Assembly: GCA_028285145.1 (NCBI GenBank)
Contig: JANQQC010000010.1
Coordinates: 180,124-244,123 of the forward strand
Direction: 5' to 3'
DNA from: Hyphomonadaceae bacterium
GTDB lineage: Bacteria > Pseudomonadota > Alphaproteobacteria > Caulobacterales > Hyphomonadaceae
DNA length: 64,000 bases
Below the pieces are notes generated by a model, which saw only the letters and a list, made by a program, of their open reading frames with translations, had not been told where the DNA came from and did no database searches. Position numbers and translations under genes: made by a program. Position 1 is the first letter of the stretch. Each line of letters begins with the position of its first letter. This document shows positions 26,522-36,300 of this stretch, one piece after another.

Positions 26522-28050
26522 ATTGGCGGTCCGAGATCAAGCAAATCTGTGCGAACAAGAAACTCGACGCCGTCCCGCTCCTCCACGGAGGTGTAGTCCT
26601 CAAGAATCTCCGCAAATCGTGGATCTGCTTTCATATAGTCGACCCAAAGCGACGATCGGTTGTCGACGATTATGAAGTCGACCGGTGCCTCAGCGAAGTA
26701 AGCGAGCTTGCGCTCAACGCCGTCGGCCGTCAGGTCAGACAACCAGGCCAACGTCTCGCCGGAGGCTGAGCGGCTTTTGAGCAGAGCGAGCGCTGGGATG
26801 TAGTCGCTATTATCGCGTTCACCCCAGTCGGCGTCGAGTATCCGAGCACGTGGATTTGCGACGGCAATGTCTACGCTGATCACTGCCATACGCGGGTTCG
26901 GCCCCGCTGCCTGGAGCTCGGCCGGCGTCCAGCTTTGGTCTCGGAAGAAAGCTAGGTCCATCAAGGGTGAAACGATGAAGGCGGCCGCGCAAAAGCCGAA
27001 CATAAGACGTCGACGAGGCCAAGGCTTGTCTTGGAGATACCCCGTCAGAGCAAAAACCAGCGCCCCGTAAATGGCGATGAGCGCAGGATAATAGTGATAT
27101 ATCCAGCCCTTCCCACTCAGCAGGTAACCAGCCAGGAACCCTGCCGAGGCGAGCCCCCAGACGATCGCATGAAACCGTCGAGCCTCCGAACCTCGAATCG
27201 CCACCAGCAGGATCGCAGCTGCGGGTCCCAGAAGCACGCCCGTGAACCGGAGCAGCATCTGCGGTGATAGTCGAGTCGAAGCATAAACCTCGACAATAAT
27301 AGGCATGACGACCTGAACGTAGGCTGGGAAGAGCACATAGACGATGGCCGCGTAGGCGGCGCAAACGACTACCCCGGCCACGTATTCGGGTCGAATGACA
27401 GCTTTCCAGCTTGGATGGCGCGCCAGCGCGAACAAAGCTGGCAGAGCGTAACCCGGCGCATAGTGCGGCTTCACGATCAGCAGGATCGCCCCCATCGCGC
27501 CCGCGAGCGCAGCCAGGGGAAACCCCGGCTTGAAATCGTCTCCGCGCTCGGCGCGAAGGCTGACTAGGACCAGCAGGGGCAGCATCGCCATCGCGCCGAA
27601 GTGCTCGCGCTCGGCGAAGTGCTTGGGCAGCAGGAACAGGCAAATGGTCAAAAGGGCCAGCGCGATGACCCGCCGCTGGGTGCGGGGGAAGTCGCCCGCC
27701 ACCTTCAGAAGCCGATCCACAAGCGCGACCGATGCGCCAGCGACTGCGAACACCGATAGGCTGACCCACAGCTCGGCGCGTACGCCTGTTAGCTGTTCAA
27801 GCGCCACCATTGGCCAGTATAGCAGGACCGAGAATGGCGGGTTGGACTCCCAGACATCCACATAGAGCTGTTCTCCGCCCAGCATTCGCTCGCTGGCGAA
27901 CAGCAGCCAACTGACATCGGGATTGTGATAACCAGCCGCGTCATTGACGAAAAAAGCGGCGACAAGCAGCACGGCAAACAAAAGCAGATCGGCTCTCCAG
28001 GCTCGCCAGCCTGCGCCTTGCTGCGACTGAGAGAGCGAGATATCGGTCAT
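26518..28050 (-). CDS. Predicted GT-C fold membrane glycosyltransferase
   Basis: A 510-residue integral membrane protein. After a cytoplasmic stretch of about 20 residues it has some 10-11 hydrophobic helices up to about residue 365, and then a soluble C-terminal part. The first loop has NPDVSWLLFASERMLGGEQ and DVWESNPPFSVLLYW, which resembles the donor loop of GT-C transferases with its acidic residue after the first helix. The family cannot be named more exactly. It is convergent with the other membrane transferase, with overlapping stop codons, and lies downstream of the UDP-glucuronate epimerase gene in the same direction. Confidence 0.6.
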   Translation of the reverse strand: MTDISLSQSQQGAGWRAWRADLLLFAVLLVAAFFVNDAAGYHNPDVSWLLFASERMLGGEQLYVDVWESNPPFSVLLYWPMVALEQLTGVRAELWVSLSVFAVAGASVALVDRLLKVAGDFPRTQRRVIALALLTICLFLLPKHFAEREHFGAMAMLPLLVLVSLRAERGDDFKPGFPLAALAGAMGAILLIVKPHYAPGYALPALFALARHPSWKAVIRPEYVAGVVVCAAYAAIVYVLFPAYVQVVMPIIVEVYASTRLSPQMLLRFTGVLLGPAAAILLVAIRGSEARRFHAIVWGLASAGFLAGYLLSGKGWIYHYYPALIAIYGALVFALTGYLQDKPWPRRRLMFGFCAAAFIVSPLMDLAFFRDQSWTPAELQAAGPNPRMAVISVDIAVANPRARILDADWGERDNSDYIPALALLKSRSASGETLAWLSDLTADGVERKLAYFAEAPVDFIIVDNRSSLWVDYMKADPRFAEILEDYTSVEERDGVEFLVRTDLLDLGPPI

Positions 28051-28096
28051 CTCCCCGCCTTAGCGGGTCTGAGTTAACAAGGCCCTTTTCTCGTCC

Positions 28097-29068
28097 CTAA
28101 CGCCTGCGCCAGTCGACATACCAATCAACGAACTCCCCGAGGCCGTCTTTCATCTTGGTCTTGGGATCGTAGCCATAATCGGCCTTGAAGCGGCGAATGT
28201 CGGCATAGGTTTCCTCGACATCGCCTGGCTGCATACCCTCGAAAATCTTGGTGGCCGGCTGCCCTATTAAGGTCTCCAGCGTCTCCACCATGTCGAGCAG
28301 GCGTTCCGGGCGGCTATTGCCGACATTGTAGATCCTGTGAGGACGAACCCCTGCCCTGAAGGTTGGCGGGGTTGATGCAGCCGCCGCCACGCCAGCGGCG
28401 ACATCGCTGATATGGGTCATGTCGCGGCGCATCTCGCCATGATTGAAAATGTGGATTGGTTCACCCTTCACCATCTGCTCGGTGAACTTCCAATAGGCCA
28501 TGTCCGGCCGGCCCCAGCTGCCATAGACGGTGAAGAAACGAAGGCCGATCTGGCGGATGCCGTAAAGGTGCGCATAAGACGAACTCATCAGCTCGTCGCA
28601 GCGTTTGGTCGCGGCATAGAGCGACACCGGCTCATTGGCGGCCTCGTACTCAGAGAATGGTGGGTTACTCGTCTCGCCATAGACCGAGCTGGAGGACGCA
28701 TAGACCATATGGGACAGGCCCTTGGCGTGCCGGCAGGCCTCCAGAAGCGCGAGATGCCCGATCAGGTTCGCGCTGGCATAGTCGAACGGTTGCTCAATCG
28801 AGTATCGCACGCCTGGCTGCGCCGCGAGATGGACGACAACCGAGGGCATCTCTGCCTGCATCAGGTCATGCACAGCCTTGTGATCAGCAATATCGATCTC
28901 GTGCACGGTGACGCTGTCGCCAAGCTCGGCCAGCCGGGCGCGCTTCAGGTCGACCGAGTAATAGGCATTCACATTGTCGATGCCGACGACGTCATGCCCG
29001 TCGGCGACCAGCCTTCGGGCTGTGTGAAAGCCGATGAAGCCGGCAATTCCGGTGATCAGGATCTTCAT
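28097..29068 (-). CDS. UDP-glucuronate 4-epimerase family protein
   Basis: A 323-residue extended SDR. GIAGFIGFHTARRL (residues 7-20) binds NAD. DNVNAYYSVDLKRARL is the characteristic segment of UDP-glucuronate 4-epimerases, which make UDP-galacturonate. ASSSSVYG and YAATKRCDELM supply the Ser and the Tyr-x-x-x-Lys pair, and FFTVYGSWGRPDM is also typical of this subgroup. The length matches the family. The gene is divergent from the DegT aminotransferase gene 176 bases away. A galacturonate-containing surface glycan is the expected use. Confidence 0.87.
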   Translation of the reverse strand: MKILITGIAGFIGFHTARRLVADGHDVVGIDNVNAYYSVDLKRARLAELGDSVTVHEIDIADHKAVHDLMQAEMPSVVVHLAAQPGVRYSIEQPFDYASANLIGHLALLEACRHAKGLSHMVYASSSSVYGETSNPPFSEYEAANEPVSLYAATKRCDELMSSSYAHLYGIRQIGLRFFTVYGSWGRPDMAYWKFTEQMVKGEPIHIFNHGEMRRDMTHISDVAAGVAAAASTPPTFRAGVRPHRIYNVGNSRPERLLDMVETLETLIGQPATKIFEGMQPGDVEETYADIRRFKADYGYDPKTKMKDGLGEFVDWYVDWRRR

Positions 29069-29244
29069 GGGGCCGCGGCCGCCTTGTGTAACAGTTGCGC
29101 GAGAAGGCGCGTTCGCTGACAGAGCGCACGGCGCGCGCTAAGGCAAGGGTCGGCACTGAGAAACAAATCCGAACATTATGTGAGTTGAACCGGACGCCAT
29201 GGCCCGCATAGACCCCGCCTAGTCGCATACCGAGGACATATCGC

Positions 29245-30399
29245 ATGCAATTCATCGATCTTCAGGCCCAGCGCGCCCGCATCGAAACCGAGATCAACAC
29301 CGCCATTCAGGGCGTTGTTGAAAGCGGGCGCTATGTGATGGGTCCGGAAGTGTTCGAGCTGGAAAAACAGCTCGGAGCCTATAGCGAGGCAAGCCATGTG
29401 ATTTCGTGCGCGAACGGAACCGAAGCCATCGCTCTGCCACTGATGGCGTGGGAGCTGAAGCCGCGTCAGGCGGTGTTCTGCCCGTCCTTCACCTTCGTCG
29501 CCACCGCCCAGGTTGTCCCGTGGCTTGGGGCGGTTCCCGTCTTCATCGATATCGATCCGGTCACCTACAACATGTGCCCGAAGAGCCTTGAGGCGGCGAT
29601 TGAGGCCATCAAAGCCGACGGCCAGCTGACGCCATCCGTGGTAATCGCGGTCGACCTGTTCGGCCAGCCGGCCAATTATCCAGAGATCGCCGCGATTGCC
29701 CGCAAACATGATCTGAAACTGATCGCCGACACAGCACAGGGTTTTGGCTGTACGTTGGACGGCAAGCACCCACTGCACTGGGCCGATGTTGCCACAACCA
29801 GCTTTTTCCCGGCCAAACCGCTAGGCTGCTACGGCGATGGCGGCGCAGTGCTCACCAATGACGCGGCACTAGGCGAACTCGTCGAGTCCTTGCGCGTTTA
29901 CGGCAAGGTGACCCCGACCGATGCCGCCGAACGTAATTTCAATCATGACCCAAAATACCTCTCGCTGCGTGTCGGCATGAACTCCCGCCTCGACACCATT
30001 CAGGCCGCCGTTCTGCTTGAGAAGCTCAAGATCTTCGACGACGAGAACGACAAGCGCCAGACCGTGGCTGAGCGCTACGCTGATGGTCTCAAGGACCACG
30101 TCCTGTCCGTGCCGAAAGTCATCGAAGGCGGACGGTCCGTCTGGGCACAGTATGTGATCGAACATGAGAACCGGGACGGCCTGCAGGCGCATCTGCAAGC
30201 GGCAGGTATTCCAAGCGCGGTGTATTACCCCGTTCCCATCCACATGCAGGACTTTGCAGAACACTTCCCGACCGCGCCGGCTGGCCTGCCGGTTACGGAA
30301 GCCAAATCAAAAACGGTGATTGCCCTGCCTATGCATCCTTATCTGGATGAAGAGAGCCAGACGCGCGTGATCGATGCGGTGCGCGGCTTCAATGGCTAA
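29245..30399 (+). CDS. DegT/DnrJ/EryC1/StrS family aminotransferase
   Basis: A 384-residue PLP enzyme that typically aminates keto-sugar nucleotides. FIDLQAQ at the start, SCANGTEAI (54-62), SFTFVATA (81-88), ADTAQGFG with the PLP-binding Asp162, and SFFPAKPLGCYGDGG with Lys191 as the Schiff-base lysine are all present. GMNSRLDTIQAAVLLEKL is standard. It could work on a keto sugar derived from UDP-GlcNAc or from the RmlB product, but the substrate is not specified. A GAGGA site lies 9 bases before the ATG. Its TAA overlaps the stop of convergent cheR. Confidence 0.92.
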   Translation: MQFIDLQAQRARIETEINTAIQGVVESGRYVMGPEVFELEKQLGAYSEASHVISCANGTEAIALPLMAWELKPRQAVFCPSFTFVATAQVVPWLGAVPVFIDIDPVTYNMCPKSLEAAIEAIKADGQLTPSVVIAVDLFGQPANYPEIAAIARKHDLKLIADTAQGFGCTLDGKHPLHWADVATTSFFPAKPLGCYGDGGAVLTNDAALGELVESLRVYGKVTPTDAAERNFNHDPKYLSLRVGMNSRLDTIQAAVLLEKLKIFDDENDKRQTVAERYADGLKDHVLSVPKVIEGGRSVWAQYVIEHENRDGLQAHLQAAGIPSAVYYPVPIHMQDFAEHFPTAPAGLPVTEAKSKTVIALPMHPYLDEESQTRVIDAVRGFNG

Positions 30400-31232
30400 G
30401 CGGCCGCTTCCCGCTCAGCAGTGCCGGACAGGACCCAGCCGCCACGATAGGCCATTGAAGGCTCCAGCGCGTCTGTGACGCCGGCGAGCGTCTCGTCTTC
30501 GCCCAGCATGACAACACCGCCCGGCAGCAATTGCGAGACCATGCGCTCGATCACACTGCGGCGCGCGACGGTATCCATGCCTGACAGGACATGTCGGCAC
30601 AGGATCACATCGAACTTGCCAAGGCCGGAACTGTCATCGATGAGATTGTGCTGGCGGAAACTAATGGACGCGCGCAACTCGTCGGAAATCTGCCAGTCTC
30701 CGGTTTCCTGACGCTGGAAGTAGTTTAGCAGCCGCTGGATCGACAGGCCGCGCTGAACCTCGAAATGACCGAACGCCCCTTTTCGCGCGCGCTCGGTGAC
30801 TGATTTACAGAGATCGGTTGAGAGAATGTCGATCCGCGCGCTCTTCAGTGAACCGCCAACCTCGTCAATGCGCATCGCGATTGAGTATGCTTCCTGCCCG
30901 GATGCGCCACCGGCACACCAGATCCGGAGCTTGCCATTGCTTGTCTGTTTGAGCCGTGCCGGCAGAACCGACAGGATCAGCGTTTCTGTGGTCTCACGCT
31001 CGCGGAAAAACCGGGTATCCTTGGACAAGAGCGCAGCGGCGACCTCTGCTTCGAAAACCGGATTGGGCCGCTCACGAAGACAATGTGCGAGATCATCAAG
31101 GGAACCGAATCCTTCGCGGCGGGCGATGGCACCGAGACGCGCTTCCATGAGGTAGGTTTTTGATTGCGGGATCAGCTGCCCCGACTGACGCAGGGCAAGT
31201 TCGGCCAATTCATTGAATGTTTCGTCGAGCAT
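30396..31232 (-). CDS. cheR: CheR-type protein-glutamate methyltransferase
   Basis: A 278-residue protein starting at ATG 31232; eight further codons from a TTG are open upstream. The N-terminal helical CheR domain has AALLSKDTRFFRERE (the T-x-F-F-R-E signature) and the C-terminal SAM domain has WCAGGASGQEAYSIAMR where W-x-A-G-C-S-T-G-E-E-p-Y-S is usual, and later CRHVLSGMD. CheR methylates glutamates of chemoreceptors. Here it stands apart from a che operon, beside a single-domain response regulator and ChpT, an arrangement reminiscent of Caulobacter. Possible roles are chemotaxis or methylation of another target; the context favours a link to cell-cycle signalling. Confidence 0.87.
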   Translation of the reverse strand: MLDETFNELAELALRQSGQLIPQSKTYLMEARLGAIARREGFGSLDDLAHCLRERPNPVFEAEVAAALLSKDTRFFRERETTETLILSVLPARLKQTSNGKLRIWCAGGASGQEAYSIAMRIDEVGGSLKSARIDILSTDLCKSVTERARKGAFGHFEVQRGLSIQRLLNYFQRQETGDWQISDELRASISFRQHNLIDDSSGLGKFDVILCRHVLSGMDTVARRSVIERMVSQLLPGGVVMLGEDETLAGVTDALEPSMAYRGGWVLSGTAEREAAA

Positions 31233-31254
31233 GGGCTCTGTCCGCCGTCGCGCC

Positions 31255-31270
31255 AAACCTTATAAGGTTT
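31255..31270. repeat. 16-bp perfect palindrome upstream of cheR
   Basis: AAACCTTATAAGGTTT is fully self-complementary and lies between the cheY-like gene and cheR, just before the preferred cheR start. It could be an operator, or in RNA a hairpin between the two genes. No binding protein is known. Confidence 0.35.
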
Positions 31271-31301
31271 GATGTGGCGGGCAGATTCTTAACATTGTCT
31301 T

Positions 31302-31667
31302 TCAGAGAAGGCCGACTTCGGCGAATTTGCTCTCGATAATGTCAGCGTCGAAGGGCTTCATGATGAACTCATTTGCCCCGAAACGAACCGCCTCGCCGAT
31401 GTGTTCGGCATCGTTCTCTGTCGAGCAGAACACCACGATGGGCTTGTCCCCCTCTGACTCACGGCGGAGCGCCCGCAGGAAATCGAGACCGTTCATGACC
31501 GGCATGTTCCAGTCGAGCAGGACGGCATCCGGCATCGTATCGCGGCAGTAATCGAGAGCTTCGGCTCCATCGCTGGCTTCAATCACATCGAATTTGAGAT
31601 CCTTGACGATGCGGCTCGCGACTTTGCGAACAACACGGGAGTCATCGACGATAAGACACTGTTTCAT
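31302..31667 (-). CDS. CheY-like single-domain response regulator
   Basis: A 121-residue receiver domain alone. CLIVDDSRVVRK has the acidic pair at residues 8-9, AVLLDWNMPVMNG carries the phosphoacceptor Asp near residue 52, FCSTE supplies the Ser/Thr switch, and FIMKPF supplies the conserved Lys. The ATG at 31667 is where the fold begins; the frame is open upstream by 13 codons. No output domain is present, so it acts by protein contact or in a phosphorelay. It lies between chpT and cheR, all read leftward. Confidence 0.92.
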   Translation of the reverse strand: MKQCLIVDDSRVVRKVASRIVKDLKFDVIEASDGAEALDYCRDTMPDAVLLDWNMPVMNGLDFLRALRRESEGDKPIVVFCSTENDAEHIGEAVRFGANEFIMKPFDADIIESKFAEVGLL

Positions 31668-31745
31668 GGGGTCGAAATCCCTGCTCTGGAGAGAGCGGAA
31701 GATCACTCAGCAAAATTAACAAGCTCTCAACAAAGAGCGGCGCGA

Positions 31746-32387
31746 TTAACCGGCCGCGCGGATGCCTTCAGCCGTGATTGTCACGATTTCATCGCCTTCA
31801 GCGATGGAAATCCGTCCGCCGAGGCCTTCGGCAATCATTTTCGAGAAAAGTGGCTGAACGTTACGAGCCGACCAGCCCTCATCCGGCACATCGCCTGCCA
31901 GCGTCGCTTTCGTGTCGGGCTTGGCCTTGGTTTTCACGCCGCGGGCGATCACCGCGATGATAAGCCCCGCCGCATCGTTTCGGATACGAATGGTCAGCAC
32001 GCCGCCGCGCGGGGCCGATTCCATCCCCATCAGGACAAGGTTCATCATCAGGCGCGCGTGGGAATAGCTCAGATGATCTGTTTCGATGTCCCACTCGACC
32101 GATGGCTTATGCGTTGCGGCAAACTTCTCGGTGACGCTCTTCGCTTCGTGAATGTCCGCCGCACCCTCATTCAACCCCATGGAGCCAAAAGCGTATCTCA
32201 GGAACTGCAACCGGTCGGAGGCATCGCGCGCGCCCTGACGCAGCAAAAGGTCGGCCTGCTCGCGCATTTCGCTGTCATTGGGATCGTCCAGAAGGTCGAT
32301 AGCTGAGACAACCGATGACAGCGGTGAAACCAGATCATGGCAGACCTTGGAAGCGATATAGGCGGAAAGGATTGCTGGATCGATCAT
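31746..32387 (-). CDS. chpT: Histidine phosphotransferase ChpT
   Basis: A 213-residue protein beginning MIDPAILSAYIASKVCHDLVSP; an AGGA site 8 bases before ATG 32387 supports this start over an in-frame ATG 3 codons earlier. The phosphoacceptor is His17 in KVCHDLVSPLS, in an N-terminal helical hairpin. The C-terminal part (about 85-213) is a degenerate histidine-kinase-like ATPase fold without a nucleotide-binding N-box or G-boxes. ChpT passes phosphate from the CckA hybrid kinase to CtrA and CpdR in alphaproteobacteria. The cckA, ctrA and cpdR genes are not in this window. Confidence 0.9.
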   Translation of the reverse strand: MIDPAILSAYIASKVCHDLVSPLSSVVSAIDLLDDPNDSEMREQADLLLRQGARDASDRLQFLRYAFGSMGLNEGAADIHEAKSVTEKFAATHKPSVEWDIETDHLSYSHARLMMNLVLMGMESAPRGGVLTIRIRNDAAGLIIAVIARGVKTKAKPDTKATLAGDVPDEGWSARNVQPLFSKMIAEGLGGRISIAEGDEIVTITAEGIRAAG

Positions 32388-32523
32388 CGGGAACATCCTG
32401 AATTGTTTGGTTGGTCCTAACAGATTCTGTTCGGCCACGGCGAGCCCCATGAACGGTGTTTCACAGTTGCTTCAAGTGAATGGATTGTAATGATCGTGGC
32501 TTCACCACCGGCTCGGTGGCGGC

Positions 32524-32793
32524 CTATTCCTCAGGGCGGTCGATATCGTCATATCCGCGCCGGGCGCTCTGAAAGAGCATATAGAACAACCCTGCCGCCA
32601 GAAGCAGGCTGAACACGCCGCCGAGGGCATAGGCCAGCCAGCCGAGCGGAGACACGACAACGCCAAGTTCTGCCCATTGCCGAAGCGACAGCCAACCAAC
32701 GAGTATGACAGCCACGGCCGCGGCGGTCAGAACAAGGAGCGTGGTTTTCAAAACGGACGGCCAGTCAGCGCTGAATCCAGCGCCCGCTTTCAT
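32524..32793 (-). CDS. Small two-helix membrane protein next to ydbL
   Basis: An 89-residue protein (ATG 32793; ATG 32838, 15 codons earlier, is an alternative). It has two hydrophobic helices at about residues 15-35 and 45-70, and an acidic tail SARRGYDDIDRPEE. The family is not recognised. It overlaps the end of the YdbL gene by 29 bases, in a different frame and the same direction, so it is probably a fourth member of that operon. A GGAG lies about 12 bases before the start. Confidence 0.65.
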   Translation of the reverse strand: MKAGAGFSADWPSVLKTTLLVLTAAAVAVILVGWLSLRQWAELGVVVSPLGWLAYALGGVFSLLLAAGLFYMLFQSARRGYDDIDRPEE

Positions 32794-33112
32794 CCATAAT
32801 GTACTCTCCGCGTCCGGCCGCAGCGATCTGTTTTTCACCAGTCACGCGCGCGACCTGCGCGGTGGTCGTTCCGGTATTGCCGGCGAGTTGGTCATAAAGG
32901 GCACGCCGCTTGGCGTTCACTTCCTGCACCTTCCGGCGCAGGGAAGCATCGGCCGAGCCAACAATGCCCAGATAGCCGTCGATACGCTCACCAACGACAC
33001 CTTGCGACTTGGCCGCATCGATTTGCGGATCGCCTGCGCTCGCCTCAGGGGCTCCAAGGAACGCTGCAACGCTCAGAGCGATCGCAATAATGAGAGTACG
33101 GAAGATGGCCAT
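32765..33112 (-). CDS. ydbL: YdbL family protein (DUF1318)
   Basis: A 115-residue secreted protein. Residues 1-26 are a signal peptide ending APEASA. The mature part has AKSQGVVGERIDGYLGIV, RRKVQEVNAKRRALYDQLA and IMDESGRWIQR, which matches the YdbL/DUF1318 family of small periplasmic proteins. YdbL accompanies YdbH and YnbE in Enterobacteria, where YdbH is one of three AsmA-like proteins that carry phospholipids to the outer membrane. The gene follows ynbE after 9 bases. Confidence 0.85.
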   Translation of the reverse strand: MAIFRTLIIAIALSVAAFLGAPEASAGDPQIDAAKSQGVVGERIDGYLGIVGSADASLRRKVQEVNAKRRALYDQLAGNTGTTTAQVARVTGEKQIAAAGRGEYIMDESGRWIQR

Positions 33113-33121
33113 AAGAGCCTC

Positions 33122-33310
33122 CTAGAACAGGTCCGGATTTTCAGAGATGAGATCCTCGACCTCTTGATCAAGCTTCACACGAACTTCCTGATCGATTTTT
33201 ACGTTCAGATTGATCGTGATTGGCTCAGTCGGAGCTTCGACCTTCACGGTATGCGTGCAAGCGGTAAGCAGCGCGCTTGAGGCTGTGGCGAGGATGAGAA
33301 CCTGCTTCAT
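33122..33310 (-). CDS. ynbE: YnbE family lipoprotein
   Basis: A 62-residue protein. The signal peptide ends in the lipobox LLTAC, with the acylated Cys at residue 18. The mature portion ITINLNVKIDQEVRVKLDQEVEDL is the signature of the YnbE family. It is short, as is usual for that family. YnbE is an outer-membrane lipoprotein reported to pair with the C-terminus of YdbH. Its position between the ydbH and ydbL genes is conserved. Confidence 0.9.
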   Translation of the reverse strand: MKQVLILATASSALLTACTHTVKVEAPTEPITINLNVKIDQEVRVKLDQEVEDLISENPDLF

Positions 33311-33382
33311 GGCATCGGGGTATCCAGATTGTTTGGCGAATAAATGGCGGTTCGGGGCTGAACGTCAATTGAATAGCGGTCC

Positions 33383-36300
33383 TCAGGGTTGTTCATCTTG
33401 CCCGCGTATCTGTTCGGCGACAATATCGGCCAGCCAGTCGCTGGAGGAGAGATTCCGGCTCGACTGCAACAGCTCGCCTAGACGCGAGTCGACGGAGACG
33501 TTGAACGCGAACGGAATGCCCGACAGGACTTCAGGGTTCTTTCCGGTCATCTTGACGGTCAAAATGATTTCCCCGTTGAGATCGCCATCTGCACCAAGTT
33601 CCAGGACTGTGTACTGGAAGTTCTTCAGCGCATCGAAGGCCAGCGCCACATTTTCGTTTGCGCCAGCGGCCTGTTCCCCCGCCGCGCCGGTATAGCGGAC
33701 CACACCGCCCCGATCGTCAGCGAGAAAACGCGCATTGCGAACAAATGCCGAACCCGCCTCCAGCACGAGCGGGAACACACCACTCACCGTGCCCTGTATC
33801 TGCAGGTCCTCGCTCGCCAGCGTCTCGCCGAGGGCCGCCAGATCGATGGCTTCTGCGCGCACGGTCACCGTCCGCCGGGGCTCTCCGATCGCCCATGCGG
33901 TAGGCTCAACGACGAGCCGCCCGCCCGCGAACGGCCATGTCGCGCGCTCAAGGCGAGCCTGACGGCCCTCGACAAGCTGAAACCGTAATACGCCGTCAGA
34001 GAGCGGCAGCCCGGGATCGACTGAGCCGACTGTCACCACCTGCCCGGGCGGCGTGGAGAGGCCGAACAACTGATCAAAAACCACTTCCCCATTGATACCA
34101 GCGACGCGGCCAAGCGCGGCCGTCTGAAAGCCGAAATTCGTCGCGCGAACCCGGCCATTGCCAACGAGCCCTGACGGATCGATTTCGATTTGAGCTTCGG
34201 CTTCAAGAAGGCCCGCGGCATTGGTGAAGGCACCCCGCAAGCGCTCGGAAAGCTGTGTCGGCTGCAAAGCACCAGGCGCGAAGCGCAGCTCTCCGGTATC
34301 AATGCGGGCGGTACCGATCAAAGACATCAGTTCGAGATCAAGCGAAAGGTCAGCGATCTCCGCGCCTGAGCGTTCAAGCGCGACGGGGCCGTTAAAGCGC
34401 AACCGACCTTCGCTTACCTTCCCGTCCACGCCAGTGACGAGCGGCTGATAGGCTGGATCGGGGTTTTTGTCCGCGATCAGGACACGCGGGATCGTCAACG
34501 CGCCAGCGAAGCCGGATGCCTCATCTGCGAGGGAAAGATCGATCTCGCCGGTTGAGATATTGGCTGGCAGCACCTCGCCTTCGAAGGTGGCATCAGCAAG
34601 GGAGAAACCGTAACGCGCCGGTCCGCCGCTGAAGGCACCGCGGGTGCTCAACCAATTGCCGTCGACGACAAGCGAGCGGTCATCGAATGCAAGCGGCGCG
34701 TTCAGATCATTGGCGGTGAGCCGAAGCTCGAGACCATCGGCGGCGCGCCACTGCAGCCGCGCATTCGACATGTTCAGCGTGCCTTCAATGCTCTCGCGAG
34801 AGACCGGCAGGGCAAGATCGCCAAGGCGAAACGTTCCCCCGGGGGCGTCGGCGGTGCCATCAATCAAGACCCCGCCAGCCGGACAAAGCGGAGCCGTGTG
34901 CCGACCGATTGTAACGCCGGCGACCAAGAGCGACGCCGCTCTGTAAGACAGGCAGTTGGCACCACCAACACGAATGGTCGTGGCCCCGTCTTCGCGGAGC
35001 GCCTCGACCCCGCCGGACACCCGAAGCCCGGATACGTCGACACCGCTCAGATTCCCGCCAAGATCGATCCGGCCACTCGCCATCACTCGCGTATCGCCTT
35101 CGTCCACAGTCAGCGTCAGATCGTCCAGCACCGCGCCAAGCCCCAGCCCGTCCACCACCCAGCGGGACAGGCGCAGCTCGTCGAGGGTCATCTGGACCGC
35201 TCCGGCCTGCCGCTCAGCTTCCAGCGCCCTGAGCAAGACCGTCGGCCCCATGCCGCCGTTCAGGCCGACATCGGCGGAGAGCCGTTGGCGGACTGGTTCA
35301 AGCGTGAGCCAGTCTGCCATACCGGTCGGTGTCACGGTCACTTCGAGACCTGAGGCTGCCTCAAACGTGGGCGCATCCGCACTTGAGAGTTGCCAGCCAC
35401 CTTCCGGCAAAAGTCTGAAATCAAATGCGAGGCTCGCATCAAACTGATCGAGCGCGCGTGAAAAGACGTCCTGAAGCGCACGTCCATGATCATCGACGGG
35501 CGGCGGAGCCGTAACCGAAGACAGCCACCCCCGGAGCGGATCACCAGCCGTTGCGCCAACAAGACTTGCCGCTCCCTTTACCTCCAGCGGCGATCCATCC
35601 GTTGCGCTCACCAGTTCGCCATCAAACCGGGCCGTCTGCGCCGAACCGTAAGCCGATACGCCGCCCTTAAGGCGCGCTTCAAACGGGCCTTCAAACCCGC
35701 CTTGCCCGGTTCGAGACACCGAGACTTCAATACGTGCCGTATCGGCTGCCTGCGCGCCGCCAATGCCTTCGGCCGCAATCTCGGCGGACAGTGAAGCAAT
35801 CGCTGCGCGCAACGCAGGCAAGGTAAACTCATCCACCGGATCAAGCTCAGCAAAAGCCGACGCCGCAAGACTGGAAATCTCGGCCCCGCCATAAGCCAGC
35901 GCATTGCCGCTCACCGACCATACGACGATCTGCCTCTGCGTGCCTGTTTCGGGCTCAAAGGTGCCTTCCAGCACGAAGGGGCCGGCGGCAAAGCCGCCAA
36001 GGCGTGCGCCGCCAAGCTCGACCCGGGCGACGGACGAGGGCGTACCGCCGACAATCCCCAGCGATACAACCGCCTCACGCAGATCGAGCCGGTTCCCGTC
36101 TTCTTCTAGAACAACCGGGTCCGCGACGAAGCGCGCAGTCAGATCTCCGGCCTCATCCATGACCGCGTCGAGTTCTGCTCGCGCCTCACCGGCCGGTGTC
36201 TCAAGAATCAGCGTGGCATCGTTGACTTCAATCGCGGGCGTCGGTGCAGAGCCCCCTCCACCTCCGCCGCCCATCAGGCTTTCAAGGCCGAGCAAAGAGA

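Noticed and set aside
26819..27769. A 316-residue minus-strand open frame inside the GT-C gene
   Set aside because: It is a shifted frame within a protein with proper membrane helices and loop motif.
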